A stretch of DNA of 64,000 nt from Ilex aquifolium. Its lineage: Eukaryota; Streptophyta; Magnoliopsida; Aquifoliales; Aquifoliaceae. Location: positions 434,001 through 498,000 of the forward strand of contig OX637393.1 of NCBI GenBank assembly GCA_951799425.1, in the 5' to 3' direction. Made by a program: the position numbers and the translations under genes. The notes under the pieces are model-generated. The model saw only the letters and a list, made by a program, of their open reading frames with translations. It had not been told where the DNA came from and ran no database searches. Shown piece after piece: positions 11,669-22,637 of this stretch (position 1 is the first letter of the stretch; each line of letters starts with the position of its first letter).

Positions 11669-12396
11669 TAAAGGATTAAGTAAAGGTGCATCTGTTTCAA
11701 GACGACCTGCGCCATATATCCATATGAGCTGCATTCATGGATTATTTGTGGGTGAAAAATCATATCTAGCTTGCTCTGATAATGAAATAAATAGGATTTC
11801 AAGTAGATTAATGGAGGTAGTAAGAAAAATCCTACTTGCTTGTAATAACTGAATCTTAAAAAGGCCAAGTAATCTTCGGTGTCTAGGTACATAAATTGAA
11901 CATGTACTCATACATTCAAGACAACAACCCTCAAGTGTTGCAGAAGAAAGATGAAATGAAGTAAGAAAAATGTGGTTGCAAAACGATTATCGAGAAATAT
12001 ATGCATCTAAAATATATGCACCAATAGATAAAGAAATTCTGAGGAATCATTTGGATATCTCGCAAAGTCTAAAACTTGCACAAGAACATAAGCAATCAGT
12101 TTAGCTGGTCTCCATATCGTTTGCAATGAATGATTAAATTAAGAAATAGGCAAATGCTCATCTTATAACGTTGAGACGTGATCTGCATTCTACTTATTGT
12201 TCTCATTCCAGCAGTTTTAGTGATATTCATGGTGAGTGCATTCAAAGTTGTGAAGCCATGCATAATGGAAGTTTTTCTTAGATTACTGCTCTAATTTATC
12301 ATTTTCTGGTCAGTGGGGAGCACCATTAAAATAATCCTCGGTGTAATGAAAATTCATTTCGAACTAATTAAATTTGCCCCCCTTCTCTATTCCTGC
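11669..12396. other. 5' leader and upstream region of TPK
   Basis: Probably a 5' UTR intron and promoter of the minus-strand TPK gene; an acceptor-like CAG sits about 45 bases upstream of the chosen ATG. No other coding signal. Confidence 0.4.
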
Positions 12397-12618
12397 TGTA
12401 TCATTGAGGAGTGTTTTTTCTCTTTTCCATAACCCTGGAATCCCCCACCAACTAAGCCCATTTGGACCCGTGGCCGGTAATCAACCTGGGCGCACGCGCA
12501 AAGTCTCTTCTCCACTAAGGGAGGTGAGTATCGAACCCTGATCAATACCAACTTAAGGCATCTATCAAATGGCCAGCTACGACTTGAGCTAACCCCTTGG
12601 GTTGTATCATTGAGGAGT
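12397..12618 (-). mobile_element. tRNA-derived SINE with 16-bp target-site duplication
   Basis: The duplication TGTATCATTGAGGAGT lies at 12397-12412 and 12603-12618. The ~190-bp insert reads on the minus strand. It starts GGGGTTAGCTCAAGTCG (A-box-like), has GGTTCGATACTC (B box) about 45 bases later, and ends in an A/G-rich tail (a T-rich run on the plus strand). This is the build of a Pol III SINE copied by LINE machinery. The perfect duplication suggests a fairly young insertion. Confidence 0.88.
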
Positions 12619-14585
12619 TAACTTGTTAACAGATCATCAATGCTTTCCACTGGACCAAATAACATATTACCAATGAATCCTAACATCTAAAATGTATTAT
12701 GTTTAAACATCTAGATTTTTGTTGTACAAAATTTGTCCGAAATGGACATAATTGCATGAGATATTCGCAAAGGACGAGATGGTCTCCGCATTTACATACG
12801 AAAAAAGAGAAAAGAAAAAGACAGGATGATCAGAAGGGAAAAAGGGAGAGGAAAAGCAGACCAATGCAAAATGGAAACACAGAGAGGAAAGAAAAGGAAA
12901 TTCTTGAAATGGAGAGAATTGTTGTACCTGAGAAAGCTGGCTTTCTTACTTGAAGCCATTAGAGGAAATTTGGGCATGGTCTGTTTTGGGGAAGGATCCT
13001 GAAATGTAGGTTCATGAGCAACATGTCCAACATCCAAAAATAGCAAACACCTTTGATAAACCAAACTGCGGATAACTTCTTATCCTGGAATGGAATTATC
13101 TCATCGATGAATACCAAAGACTTTCAAATGGCTACGTTTTGTTCACATTAATGCTACCAACATGGACTTCAATTTTCTCACGTCTATACCCAGGAAATGT
13201 GCTAAGAAAATGTTGTTGTTGGGCATGGTTTCCGGCCCAAGACGGCACCTAATAGGTGGAGTGATTAGCTTTCTTCTATGGTGCAGGACCTTTTATTACT
13301 AATCGATGTGAGACTCGTTCGACATCTCAATAATTTTTTTCTCGAACGAAACTTACAATGGATGACCATTACTATTCTTTCATTCGGTACAAGGAGCTAA
13401 GTCCACCCGATAGTCTAGGCCATGACTCTTATCAGGGGCGACCTAGACAATTTGGGGCTTAAAGCGACAAATATAAATGAGATTTTTTTACTTTCTAATA
13501 TTAATAAAATGTCATCTAAATTGTATTTTTTTCGCTTTTTGTGATGTAAAAGTACTACTTAGATTTTTATCATGAGGTTTTGCTAATATAATCATAAATT
13601 TATTTAATTTTTTTTGTAACATATTTGATCTTAAATAGAATTTTATTAATTTTAATTTAAACATTTTTCTTCTGCATTAAAATCTGCCAATAATATTTGG
13701 TAAATAATGAATGCATTTAAAAAATATATTTTTATATAATTTAGTATCTCAATTAGAGTATTTTTTTTCTTATTTTTAAAATACATTTAACATTAAAAAC
13801 AAATTCAAACCATACAAATTGAATAATCACCCCTCCCCATAAAATTGGTGGTTTTGTGCTTACAAAAGTAAGAGGATGTTTTTTTGGTAGTGCTAGATCC
13901 GTAAAGAAAAGTGTTTAATGCAATGACTCTGTTACGGGGAGGGAGAGAGAGAGTACGTGGTTAAGAATCCGGAGGTTGACATTTTCGTAGATTTTTTTTT
14001 GTCGTAATTTTTTTTTAACTTCTAAGTCTGTGGGGTTTTACATATTTAATGGGTTGGATACATGGCCCAATCTACTCAGTTTATTTGTGGCTGAACTTTT
14101 AGGGTTTTTTCTGGGCCTTATGCTCTTAAAGATTTAGACTTTTTATTTGGGCAAATTACATACCTAAATATTTAGGGGCCTTTCACGAGGGTAAGGCCTA
14201 GAGCAAAGGCTTTCTTGCCTTGTTATTGGAGTGACCTGCTCCTATATATAGCTTATGACCCGCTCATCATCAACTAATGTAGGACTCGTTCGACACCTTA
14301 ACCGAAAAGAAGTTGTTTGATGGATTAGGGGACATCCCGAGCTTAAAAAGTGTAAGCCGGTGACAAGATGCTCTATAGTTAATAAGAGACTCCCAAGTAC
14401 TATTAAAACAATACCAATGCATCAATTGATCTCAACATTGAGGGTTCAAACTATAAGGTTTTTTAATTGTACCCACAAGGGTACTTTTATAACGTTTTCA
14501 TAATAGACTAGGAAAAATCTTCTCTTCGTAACTAGCGATCTTTTGAACTGTCAGGTGCCTACAACTAAACATGACAATTTTAGCT
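12619..14585. other. Repeat-rich intergenic DNA, unresolved
   Basis: No coding exon recognised. Two related words, GACTCGTTCGACATCT near 13,311 and GACTCGTTCGACACCT near 14,283, flank a segment that begins near 13,435 with CAGGGGCGACCTAGACAATTT and ends near 14,235. This looks like one mobile element inside another, but I could not find matching ends or a target duplication. Confidence 0.35.
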
Positions 14586-14590
14586 ATTAT

Positions 14591-15195
14591 TGATGGGCCA
14601 AGTCCAGGCCCAACTCATGAGCCCAATCTGAATTAATAGCCCAACTCCAAGAGATCCAGTAAATCCAGCCCAAAATGGTCCACGTCTGGTCAAGCTCATC
14701 AGGTTCGAGGAACTACATCAGCAAGGGAGCATGTAGGGTCATCCAAAAGTCTCATCCACGCCGCCTTGAAAAGAGTCAACTCGCACTTCATCCTTTGACC
14801 TAATCTTATAGAGAGCACCGTAACTACCTCATCCATTGAGGAGAGGGCGCCAGCTTTACCAGATTAGCCACTTATTTACTAATAACTCGTTTCAATCTGT
14901 TATGAGGCGACTATAAATTGTAAGTCCCACCAACACTTGGAGGCAGATCAGACTCAATTGAGCACATATGTAACTCTCTCATATCTCTCTCAACTTGTAT
15001 CTCCCTACTCTCACTATACACCTTGAAGTAATAAAATACCCAAGCGACTCTAGTCCTTTAAAGTGGACGTAGATCACGTTGACCAAACCACTATAAATCA
15101 TTGTCTCGTTTAATTTACCATCTTTCTCTATTTTACAACTGCATTTATTATCGATCACTTGACAGGTGGTGTGTAAACCAATTTATATATCATCA
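14591..15195 (+). mobile_element. Solo LTR (E), 605 bp
   Basis: It starts TGATGGGCC and ends ATATATCATCA, so the ends are TGATG/CATCA inverted. It is flanked by ATTAT on both sides (14586-14590 and 15196-15200). Inside are a TATA-like CTATAAATTG and, about 100 bases later, GTAATAAAATACC, which fits a promoter and poly(A) signal in plus orientation. No gag-pol is present, so it is a solo LTR. The superfamily cannot be set from the LTR alone. Confidence 0.82.
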
Positions 15196-15200
15196 ATTAT

Positions 15201-17923
15201 GATTCATTAATTCAATATCAATTATCAGGTTTGATTTTAGTCTTAATAAGTTAAGATATATTTGTCAAATTTATCAAATCAATCAACATACACTCAAATA
15301 AAAATAACTAATACGTTAAAAACTCCATTATACAAAATTATAAACGAGTCGAAAATGAGTAACAAAATTTTAAAGATATGCAACTTGCAAATAATTTTAA
15401 AACATGGCACAACACAATGTACAAGTGAAAGGTCGCTCCCAGTCCCATGTACCCAACCAATAAACACGCACTTCAAAATTTGAAGTCCTAAACGGTCCAC
15501 CTCCACCATTACCAGTGAGGAGTGTAAGCCCATAAGGAGTGGACACATTGGTCGAGGTGTATCCAGTATGTGCAGTACAGTGCAGTGCATTACTGCCCAT
15601 AGGCCATAAGCACCCACTTCAGTTCAACTCCTAGCCTTTAACAGACCAAATAAATTGGGGGCTGCTCAATACACAAAGTTTCTGGCTTTTTTTTTTTTTT
15701 TAATTAATTCAGTTTAGGAATTAACTAAGCCCAAGTAATTTTAGTAGTAATAAAGACAAATTCTAAATTCAGATTTTTTGAGTTCGACTATTGACAACCC
15801 ATTAGGGTTAGACCGTGAAAGATTTTTCTCTCATGAATACTCCAATCCGGATGATTTACATTTAACTAGATCGGAGAGATGATTAATCGAATTGTACGTA
15901 AACTGATTCGAACATCCCTGATCGTTAAAACTGCCCAATTTTTGGAGCTCCATCTAAATTTGCCAAATATTGTAGCCAATTTTTTATTTCAAGAATGATG
16001 ATTCTTCACAAAATCAACTCCCCAACCGCGTAATCCAAAAACAGTAGTAGAAAAAAAAAAATGGGTGCATGAGTATGATCGCCTCATTACTTTTACTCAA
16101 TTAAAATTCATTTTTTTCACCATAACAGCACCACAGTAGTTGGTTCTTATTTTTCAAGAAATTTTCCATCCCACCCTAATACATTTTAGGAAAGGAAAAG
16201 CAAGTGTTTAGAGGATGACTTGTGTTGCATTAATTCATCATCATCAGAGGCTATAAATGCCAACTACCTCCACCTCAGCATTTATTGATAGATGGCCAGG
16301 AATGTTTTCAAGTGTTAATCAAATCAAACGTACATATAAAGTTGTGAACACAAAGCCGCATGGCTCATCATTCGATGTGACACACAACCACTTAGCCAGC
16401 TTAATCCTCCTGTGAGTTTTTAAAGATTGTTTGACTTCTTGACTCATCCTTTACCAGGACTTTCAACTTCATTGCTAATTTAAAGCACACCATTTTCCAA
16501 TATATCAGCATAATCATAGTTTCAAGAACCGCCATTGCTATTTTGTGAAAAACCTGACTAAATTGGTCTCAACTATTTTTCGAAATGGAGTGAAAGAGTG
16601 GAAGGGATTCTCAAACGCGCAAAAGAATCTTGATGTGTGGGAAACAAAACATTACAAAGATGATTTGTACTGTTGCAAACTAAAGATAATCACAATGGAA
16701 TATGTAAATCAATCAAGTTAGCATTTTTTTTTCCACCGTAAGCTTATCAAAGATTGCCTGCCTGTTAGCCCATTCTACCAATAAAAGAGAATGTAATGAA
16801 AAATGATTTATATCAAAAGTTGAGTAGCTCCTTGGCATGTTAATCAAACAAAAGTAGATTATCTTGCAAGTTTATTTAAGCTACTTAATCACTTCAGTTC
16901 AAGCATTTAAAAGCAACAATGGATTTTTGGCAATAGACCAATTAACCTCATACTTATGATAGAGAACTTGTACTCATCCACACCTCTCAATATCCAATTT
17001 TGTAAATATGGATCAAGTTCATTCGTTTTCCATTATATTTTTTGTCACACTAAGTAAAGTTTTGGTATTCGAACGGGTCTCTGACATCCTCATCCCCATC
17101 CTCGTCTTATATTATATTTGTGTGTGGATGATGCATACCATACTTCGACTCTAACTCTCATTAATGCCTGTAAATAGATTATATGCAGAGGTGCTTAATT
17201 CCTTATCCTATCAAATGGGTAAATGGCATTCATTTTGTGCAGTCTCTTGAGCCTCATTACAATGGTAATGGTAAAGATAGAGACAGTTCAATTTGCCTAT
17301 TGTCCATAATGCTTATAGGGGGGGGCAATTCAGATCTTACAACTTGCCCTTCCATTTAGATGGTCAGTCAGTTGAGTTGGCTAGCTAGAGAACTCACTTA
17401 ACCTAGCCAGTGATAAGAGCGACGTGTCACAAACCCAGAACTTCCATGGCAGCTTTGTAATTCCTTCAAAAGTGTTGTCTAATTTTGGATCTTCAGTACA
17501 CTCCTATGTGCTATAAATTTTTTCTTCCACTCCTTAGATTCACGTCGCTTCTAAATTAGATTTGCTTCCACTGTTGGCACCTCCCACAAGCTGTGTAAGT
17601 CGTAGTAATATTCCCAGACACTTCTCCACAGTCATACAGTCTTATCACTTCCTACTTGTCACAATTTCCCTGCATTTTTTCTGCTCCTTTTTTTTCTTGA
17701 TCAACAGCAAAAACAAATGCTTACTATAGTGAAAATAACATTTCCTACTGTTTTTGAGCTTTTTTTGGCCATGATGTTCCTTTTCAGAATCTTTACATTC
17801 GAATTACATTTATGGGTCTATCATCACTTTTTTTGGGTTGTGTTAGGGTGTGCTTTGATAATGAATTTCTCACAGGGTCTCTTTCAGGGGATTTTTTTTG
17901 CAGCATACACAGGGAGATTCAAC
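15201..17923. other. Intergenic region and upstream part of the TPD1-like gene
   Basis: AT-rich. Near 15,690-15,920 lies a diverged dispersed repeat (word GGGATGTTCGAATCAG on the minus strand). The last few hundred bases are T-rich leader of the TPD1-like gene. An in-frame ATG at 17717 would add 69 hydrophobic residues to that protein; I treat this as leader. Confidence 0.35.
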
Positions 17924-19445
17924 ATGAATTGTTCCAGAGAAAAAAACAAGGACAGGAAACTTTGCATGGTTTCTATGGTTTTGGTTTGTGCTCTGATGCT
18001 TGCTGTGTTCTTGGGTAAATCTCTCTAGTCTCTATCTCTTACGATGCTGAAGAACCATCTTCCTACTGGATAATTATTCAAGCGTTGCAGTAAAACATGT
18101 TGGATCATGCACAATGCAGCCTTTTTAGCCTCCTGAAAAGTTATTTTTGTCATTGTACTTGGTTCATCATAGAACATACAATACAAGTCCCAAAAAGCAA
18201 AAAAATTGGAATACTGCAAGAGAAATTTCATCAGAAATATGAGTTTTCATATTAACTGCAAAAATCCTGCATTGATATCGGAAGCCGAATAAATGAATGA
18301 GAGTGAGATTTTATAATAATATAGTTTGAATTTTCATTTATTGGACAAAGTAATTATCTTCAGTTTATTCAGTGACCATGCATGCTCGCCATGTGGGAAT
18401 TTCAAGTTAATTTCTTTTTTCCCTTTTGTTTTCTGAGCATTTTTTTCCTAGGAAGTTCAAACCAGACTATCTTGGTGCACAGTTTTCTAACAAGAAGGTT
18501 TAATGATGCAGTTATGGATATTTACCGTGCATTGGAACCAATTACTGGTGGTGTTCGCAATCAAGAACCACACTTTTCCAAGGGAAATCAGACTTCCATT
18601 GCTCGGAAACTGCTGGCCTTAACTGGTAAGGCACCTTCTTTTTCTCTTTTTTTTTTTTTGCCGCCTGGTGCTCTTATGAAAACTAGGGAAAACTAGAGCC
18701 ATAGGTTTAGAACACAAGGATGAGGATTTTACCATAAGGACTCATATAACAATTTGTGTGTATACACTTCTGATTATGGGCGGGGGCAGAAAATTTTAAA
18801 ATGTAAAGGTGAAATTCATATGAATGCTTGTTGCAGATGTACTTTATTCTTTTACCCAACAGTGTCACATGTTCCTTGGCTACAATTCTTCTGCATATTT
18901 AGGTCTGCTAAACCATGCATGGTCCCTAACTAACTACTGTATATTCTCAGAGTGGAATATTGCCTTTCTATTTTCCCCTCGACTCCTGGAATGAAAACTC
19001 AGTTTAGAACTTGTAGAATTATCGATTGGTTTCTGTAAATTGAAGACCATGAACCGATATGTGTACAGCTTATTAAACTGGAAATTGAATTCTTGAAATA
19101 GTTGATGATGATGGCTCAATGAATCGAATTGGTGCAACGTGCTCGAAAGAGAACATATTCGTCTATCAAGGTCCAACAAGTCCACTTCCCAATGGTATCC
19201 CTACCTACACAGTTCAAATCCAGAATGTGTGCTTCTCAGGAAGTTGCAGCATCTCCAATATTCACATCAGCTGTGGATGGTTCAGCTCTGCCAGGTTGAT
19301 TAATCCTAGAATTTTTCGGCGAATCTATTACAACGATTGCCTTGTCAACAATGGGGAGTGCCTTAGTCCTGGAGAAAGCTTATCGTTCCAGTATGCCAAT
19401 AGTTTCCAGTATCCCATGTCAGTATCATCTGTCAATTGCAACTGA
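17924..19445 (+). CDS. TPD1-like secreted protein, 202 aa
   Basis: Exons 17924-18014, 18452-18625 and 19102-19445 join in frame (91+174+344 = 609 bases) with GT/AG borders. Residues ~10-31 ([21 protein letters not shown]) form a signal peptide or anchor. The C-terminal domain carries [46 protein letters not shown] and [11 protein letters not shown] with spaced cysteines. This is the conserved block of TAPETUM DETERMINANT 1 and its TDL1 paralogues, which act as ligands for the EMS1/EXS receptor kinase in anther cell fate. The start at 17924 was preferred because it puts the signal peptide at the N-terminus. Whether this is the TPD1 orthologue or a paralogue cannot be told. Confidence 0.9.
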
Positions 19446-21103
19446 AGCGTCGTGCCAGCATTAATTTGCTACCATAGCTTAACATAAATATGGTAGATTA
19501 CTAGATGTTGTCCTCCTTTCTTCTGTTGCAAGTATAAATGTCAATGTAGGAGAATAATGATGCTGTAATATATTTTTTTTGGGAGTTAAAAGCTCAATGG
19601 TTGTGGTGAATGCCTGCTAATGACTGCAATACTTTGATGTTCTAGGGGTGTGCCTTGGCTGGTTTTTTTTGAATGGTTTTTTGATGTTAAGCTTAATCCT
19701 ACAGTGATTAGTTAGCTTATTAAGTGTGCTCCTAATTTCCTTAAATTTAATAAGCTGTATTATGCTTTCAACAACAGAAGTGCATTCAACATCTAGAGAG
19801 GGTGACATGCTAATGTAGATACCTTCCGTGTTATTCTAATAAGGAGGTACAAAATTGCAGCTATTATGAATGTTCAATATGGCAATCAGGCAATGTTTGG
19901 ATTTATGGTCGTATATGTTTGGATTCATGGTCGTATATGTTTGGATTCGTGTTGTCAAATTCTTGCCAATTAGTGATTTCGTATTGTATTTAGTTGGGTT
20001 TATGTACCTGTTATTTGATTGGTTTAACGAGTTTACGCATTTATCACTTGAACTCGCTAAGATTAATTCCAAATCATACTGCTAATTTATTGTTGGTTAC
20101 ATGTTGAATTTGCGAGTTGTGTCTAAAATTGGCAGGTCTGTTCTATTCAGGAAACACCTTACCCTAGCAACAAACATATGCCATCTGCTTTAAGGACTGA
20201 ATCCAATCTGAGATTTGAAACCACCATTGGTGTTTAAGGCCTTTTTTTAACCTACTGGATCAATGTATGACTATTGGCCAAATTTTCCATTGGTCCAAAC
20301 ATAGCTTAGGGCTAGGGAAAACTTGGTGAAAGACTGGCCCAGACCCAGATTATGCACATTCTCAATGAATCATATGATGCATTGTGCAAGTATGTGTTAC
20401 AATACTTCTCGTTACCAAGTAAAGAATGTAATTATCTTTTCATAGATTCTCTGAAAAGATAAGGTTAGTTCCATATGGATTCTTGCTACGTGATTACTTG
20501 TCTACTCTGGGCTAGCCTCTTCTCCAATTTCATAAAAATTAAAAGATACTAGTTTCATGAACTAATTTGGTAGATTTTGAATTTTAAAAATTCAAGCCGC
20601 ATTTTGAATCAATTCGATCTATTAATGGGAATTCAACTAAAACAAGTCTATTGATGTTGATCTAGAAGGCACAGATACTTCCCAAAGGAGGGGTGTATCG
20701 AACAGTATGATACTAGACAACACGGATTCTCCATAGTAAAATTGGAGAATCTCTACATGACATGCAAATTTATATGGGTTTTTGAATTCCATATGATAGA
20801 AGAGAATAAAATTGTATGTCTCCAAATGCTCATTTAAATACTTTATGCTAATTCATGTTGTGTAGTCACAATTATTGGACATTTAATAGGAAACAGTGTG
20901 ATTTAGTGATCCAACAATTTACACAAAATTGGTACACAAAATTTGATAAAAATATAATTACTATGGAGCATTGTTGATCAAAAGATGAGATGGATACTAA
21001 AGCCAAGAGCCACACTTTGTTCTTTGGTTTTTAGCACTAAGCTAACCATAAAGGATACAAAGATCAATACCAATCAGAGACTCTACAAAAAAAAAAAGGG
21101 AAT
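19446..21103. other. Convergent intergenic region
   Basis: 3' flanks of the TPD1-like gene and the Ycf33-like gene, which converge. A 21-base word (TATGTTTGGATTCATGGTCG and relatives) is repeated about three times near 19,895-19,955. No exon recognised. Confidence 0.4.
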
Positions 21104-21697
21104 TTAATAGCCATACTCATAATTAAAATCTGTGACACCAACCATGGCTGAAACAACTTGTGAAACAATGAAAACGCTGCCCCCAATGATGGTCAGAATG
21201 AGAATTGCAGAGATGGGGTTCTTCAACAGCTCGAATATAGGCTCAAACAGAGTGTAAGCAAAGCCTGTACTGACTGTCAAGGCATAAAGTGCATATCTCC
21301 TCATGTTGTCCCAAAACTCCTCCATAAGTGGCCCTTCTGGACCCAAAGCCAATGCCTTTTGATCATCAATACCCATAAGAAACAGTGCCAATCCCAAAGA
21401 CACAGCTCCCAAAATCACAATCCTTGAATATTCAGCTGGAATAACTTGAAAAAACTCTCCTCCTGAGAATTTCTGAGATTTGGGTACAACTTCATAGATT
21501 AGGGTCTTTTCTATATCAGTGTTTTGTCTAGGGAGGATTGTAGAGTTTGAAGAAAAATGTGAAGAAGATTGATTTGTTGGGTATTTTAGTTGTGATGTGG
21601 GGTTTATATGGAAGCGAAAGGGAGGGTTTGCACTAGGGGGAGTGAGATTGGTAAGCTGTGGGAAGTGGAATTGAGATCTGAGTATGATTGTCCTCAT
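21104..21697 (-). CDS. Ycf33-like (DUF751) chloroplast membrane protein, 197 aa
   Basis: A single-exon frame. Residues 1 to ~75 are rich in Ser, Thr, Pro and basic residues with few acids, as in a plastid transit peptide. A hydrophobic span follows (IVILGAVSLGLALFLMG). The C-terminal ~70 residues start FWDNMRRYALYALTV and contain FEPIFELLKNPISAILIL and a second hydrophobic span ending MVGVTDFNYEYGY. That block fits the small Ycf33/DUF751 family, encoded in some algal plastids and in the plant nucleus. Its exact role is not established. Family assignment is from motif memory, not a search. Confidence 0.72.
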   Translation of the reverse strand: MRTIILRSQFHFPQLTNLTPPSANPPFRFHINPTSQLKYPTNQSSSHFSSNSTILPRQNTDIEKTLIYEVVPKSQKFSGGEFFQVIPAEYSRIVILGAVSLGLALFLMGIDDQKALALGPEGPLMEEFWDNMRRYALYALTVSTGFAYTLFEPIFELLKNPISAILILTIIGGSVFIVSQVVSAMVGVTDFNYEYGY

Positions 21698-22637
21698 CTC
21701 TCTTGATCCCTTTGGAGCTCAGAGCAAAATCATCTACTTTGGTTGGTGCTGCTTGTGAAAATGATTTTGTAGCTGCATGTTTGAGTGGCTAGCCTTTGTT
21801 TCTTTCATTCCTTATCTTGTGCTCTAACAGATAAAATGGGCTGTGGATACATGCACTAAAAGGCCCATCAGAGAGAGACCAACGGTGGCTATTGAGAGAG
21901 ATTAAATTATGTGTGATTTATTAGATCTACATATTATTTAATAATTGGTTGATGATACCACATATCAACAAAGACGAGTTAGCACCATTAGACTGAATTT
22001 TCTCCTTAAATTGACCATTGTTAGTGTTTGTCCACTTATCACGATTAATTAAATTGGTTGAAGTGACAATAGTATTGTGTACGAGATTGTCTTTTAATTT
22101 TTTGATTTTTTCATGAACTAAAAATGACATGATCCGAGTACAAACATCAATGAGACTGTCTCTGTTGTTCAATACTTCTATAACATCAATGAGACTCTCA
22201 CATAACATCATTACAGGCTACATGATGACCATAAAGAATCAAATTCAGCTTTAAACTTGATTATGAATGTCCAAAAGTCAGCTCTATGGTGAAGATAATT
22301 TCACACTTTTTTGTTGTTGTGTTGTTGCCTTGATTTACAAATTTCCACACGCATCATGTAATTGCACCTAAATTCTTTGGTTAGTGCATGGAGATACTAT
22401 GGAATGACTGAGTGATCGTGATGCTGCATGTAGTCAAACCAATGAATTCCTGCATGTTCAGAACCGAACAGAAAGAAAGCAAGCAAGTCAATGTTCACCA
22501 TTCTCTCTCTTATCTGAATTCAATATAAATATGTTCCATTCATTTGCGACAACCCAAAATACATTTAAGTACAAAGAAACGTATGAGACTAAGATGAGCA
22601 TGAAGATCTCATGATGGAGCTACGAATATATATGTCT
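21698..22637. other. Intergenic region between Ycf33-like gene and ADA2
   Basis: Promoter side of the Ycf33-like gene, then the 3' flank of ADA2. No exon. The words ATGAATTCCTGCATGTTCAG and GAACCGAACAGAAAG near 22,441-22,475 have a diverged match near 57,845-57,880. Confidence 0.4.

Noticed and set aside
13435-14240. Possible DNA transposon starting CAGGGGCGACC
   Set aside because: No matching inverted end or target duplication found.
15294-15617. 107-codon minus-strand frame
   Set aside because: No recognisable domain or gene structure; probably chance.
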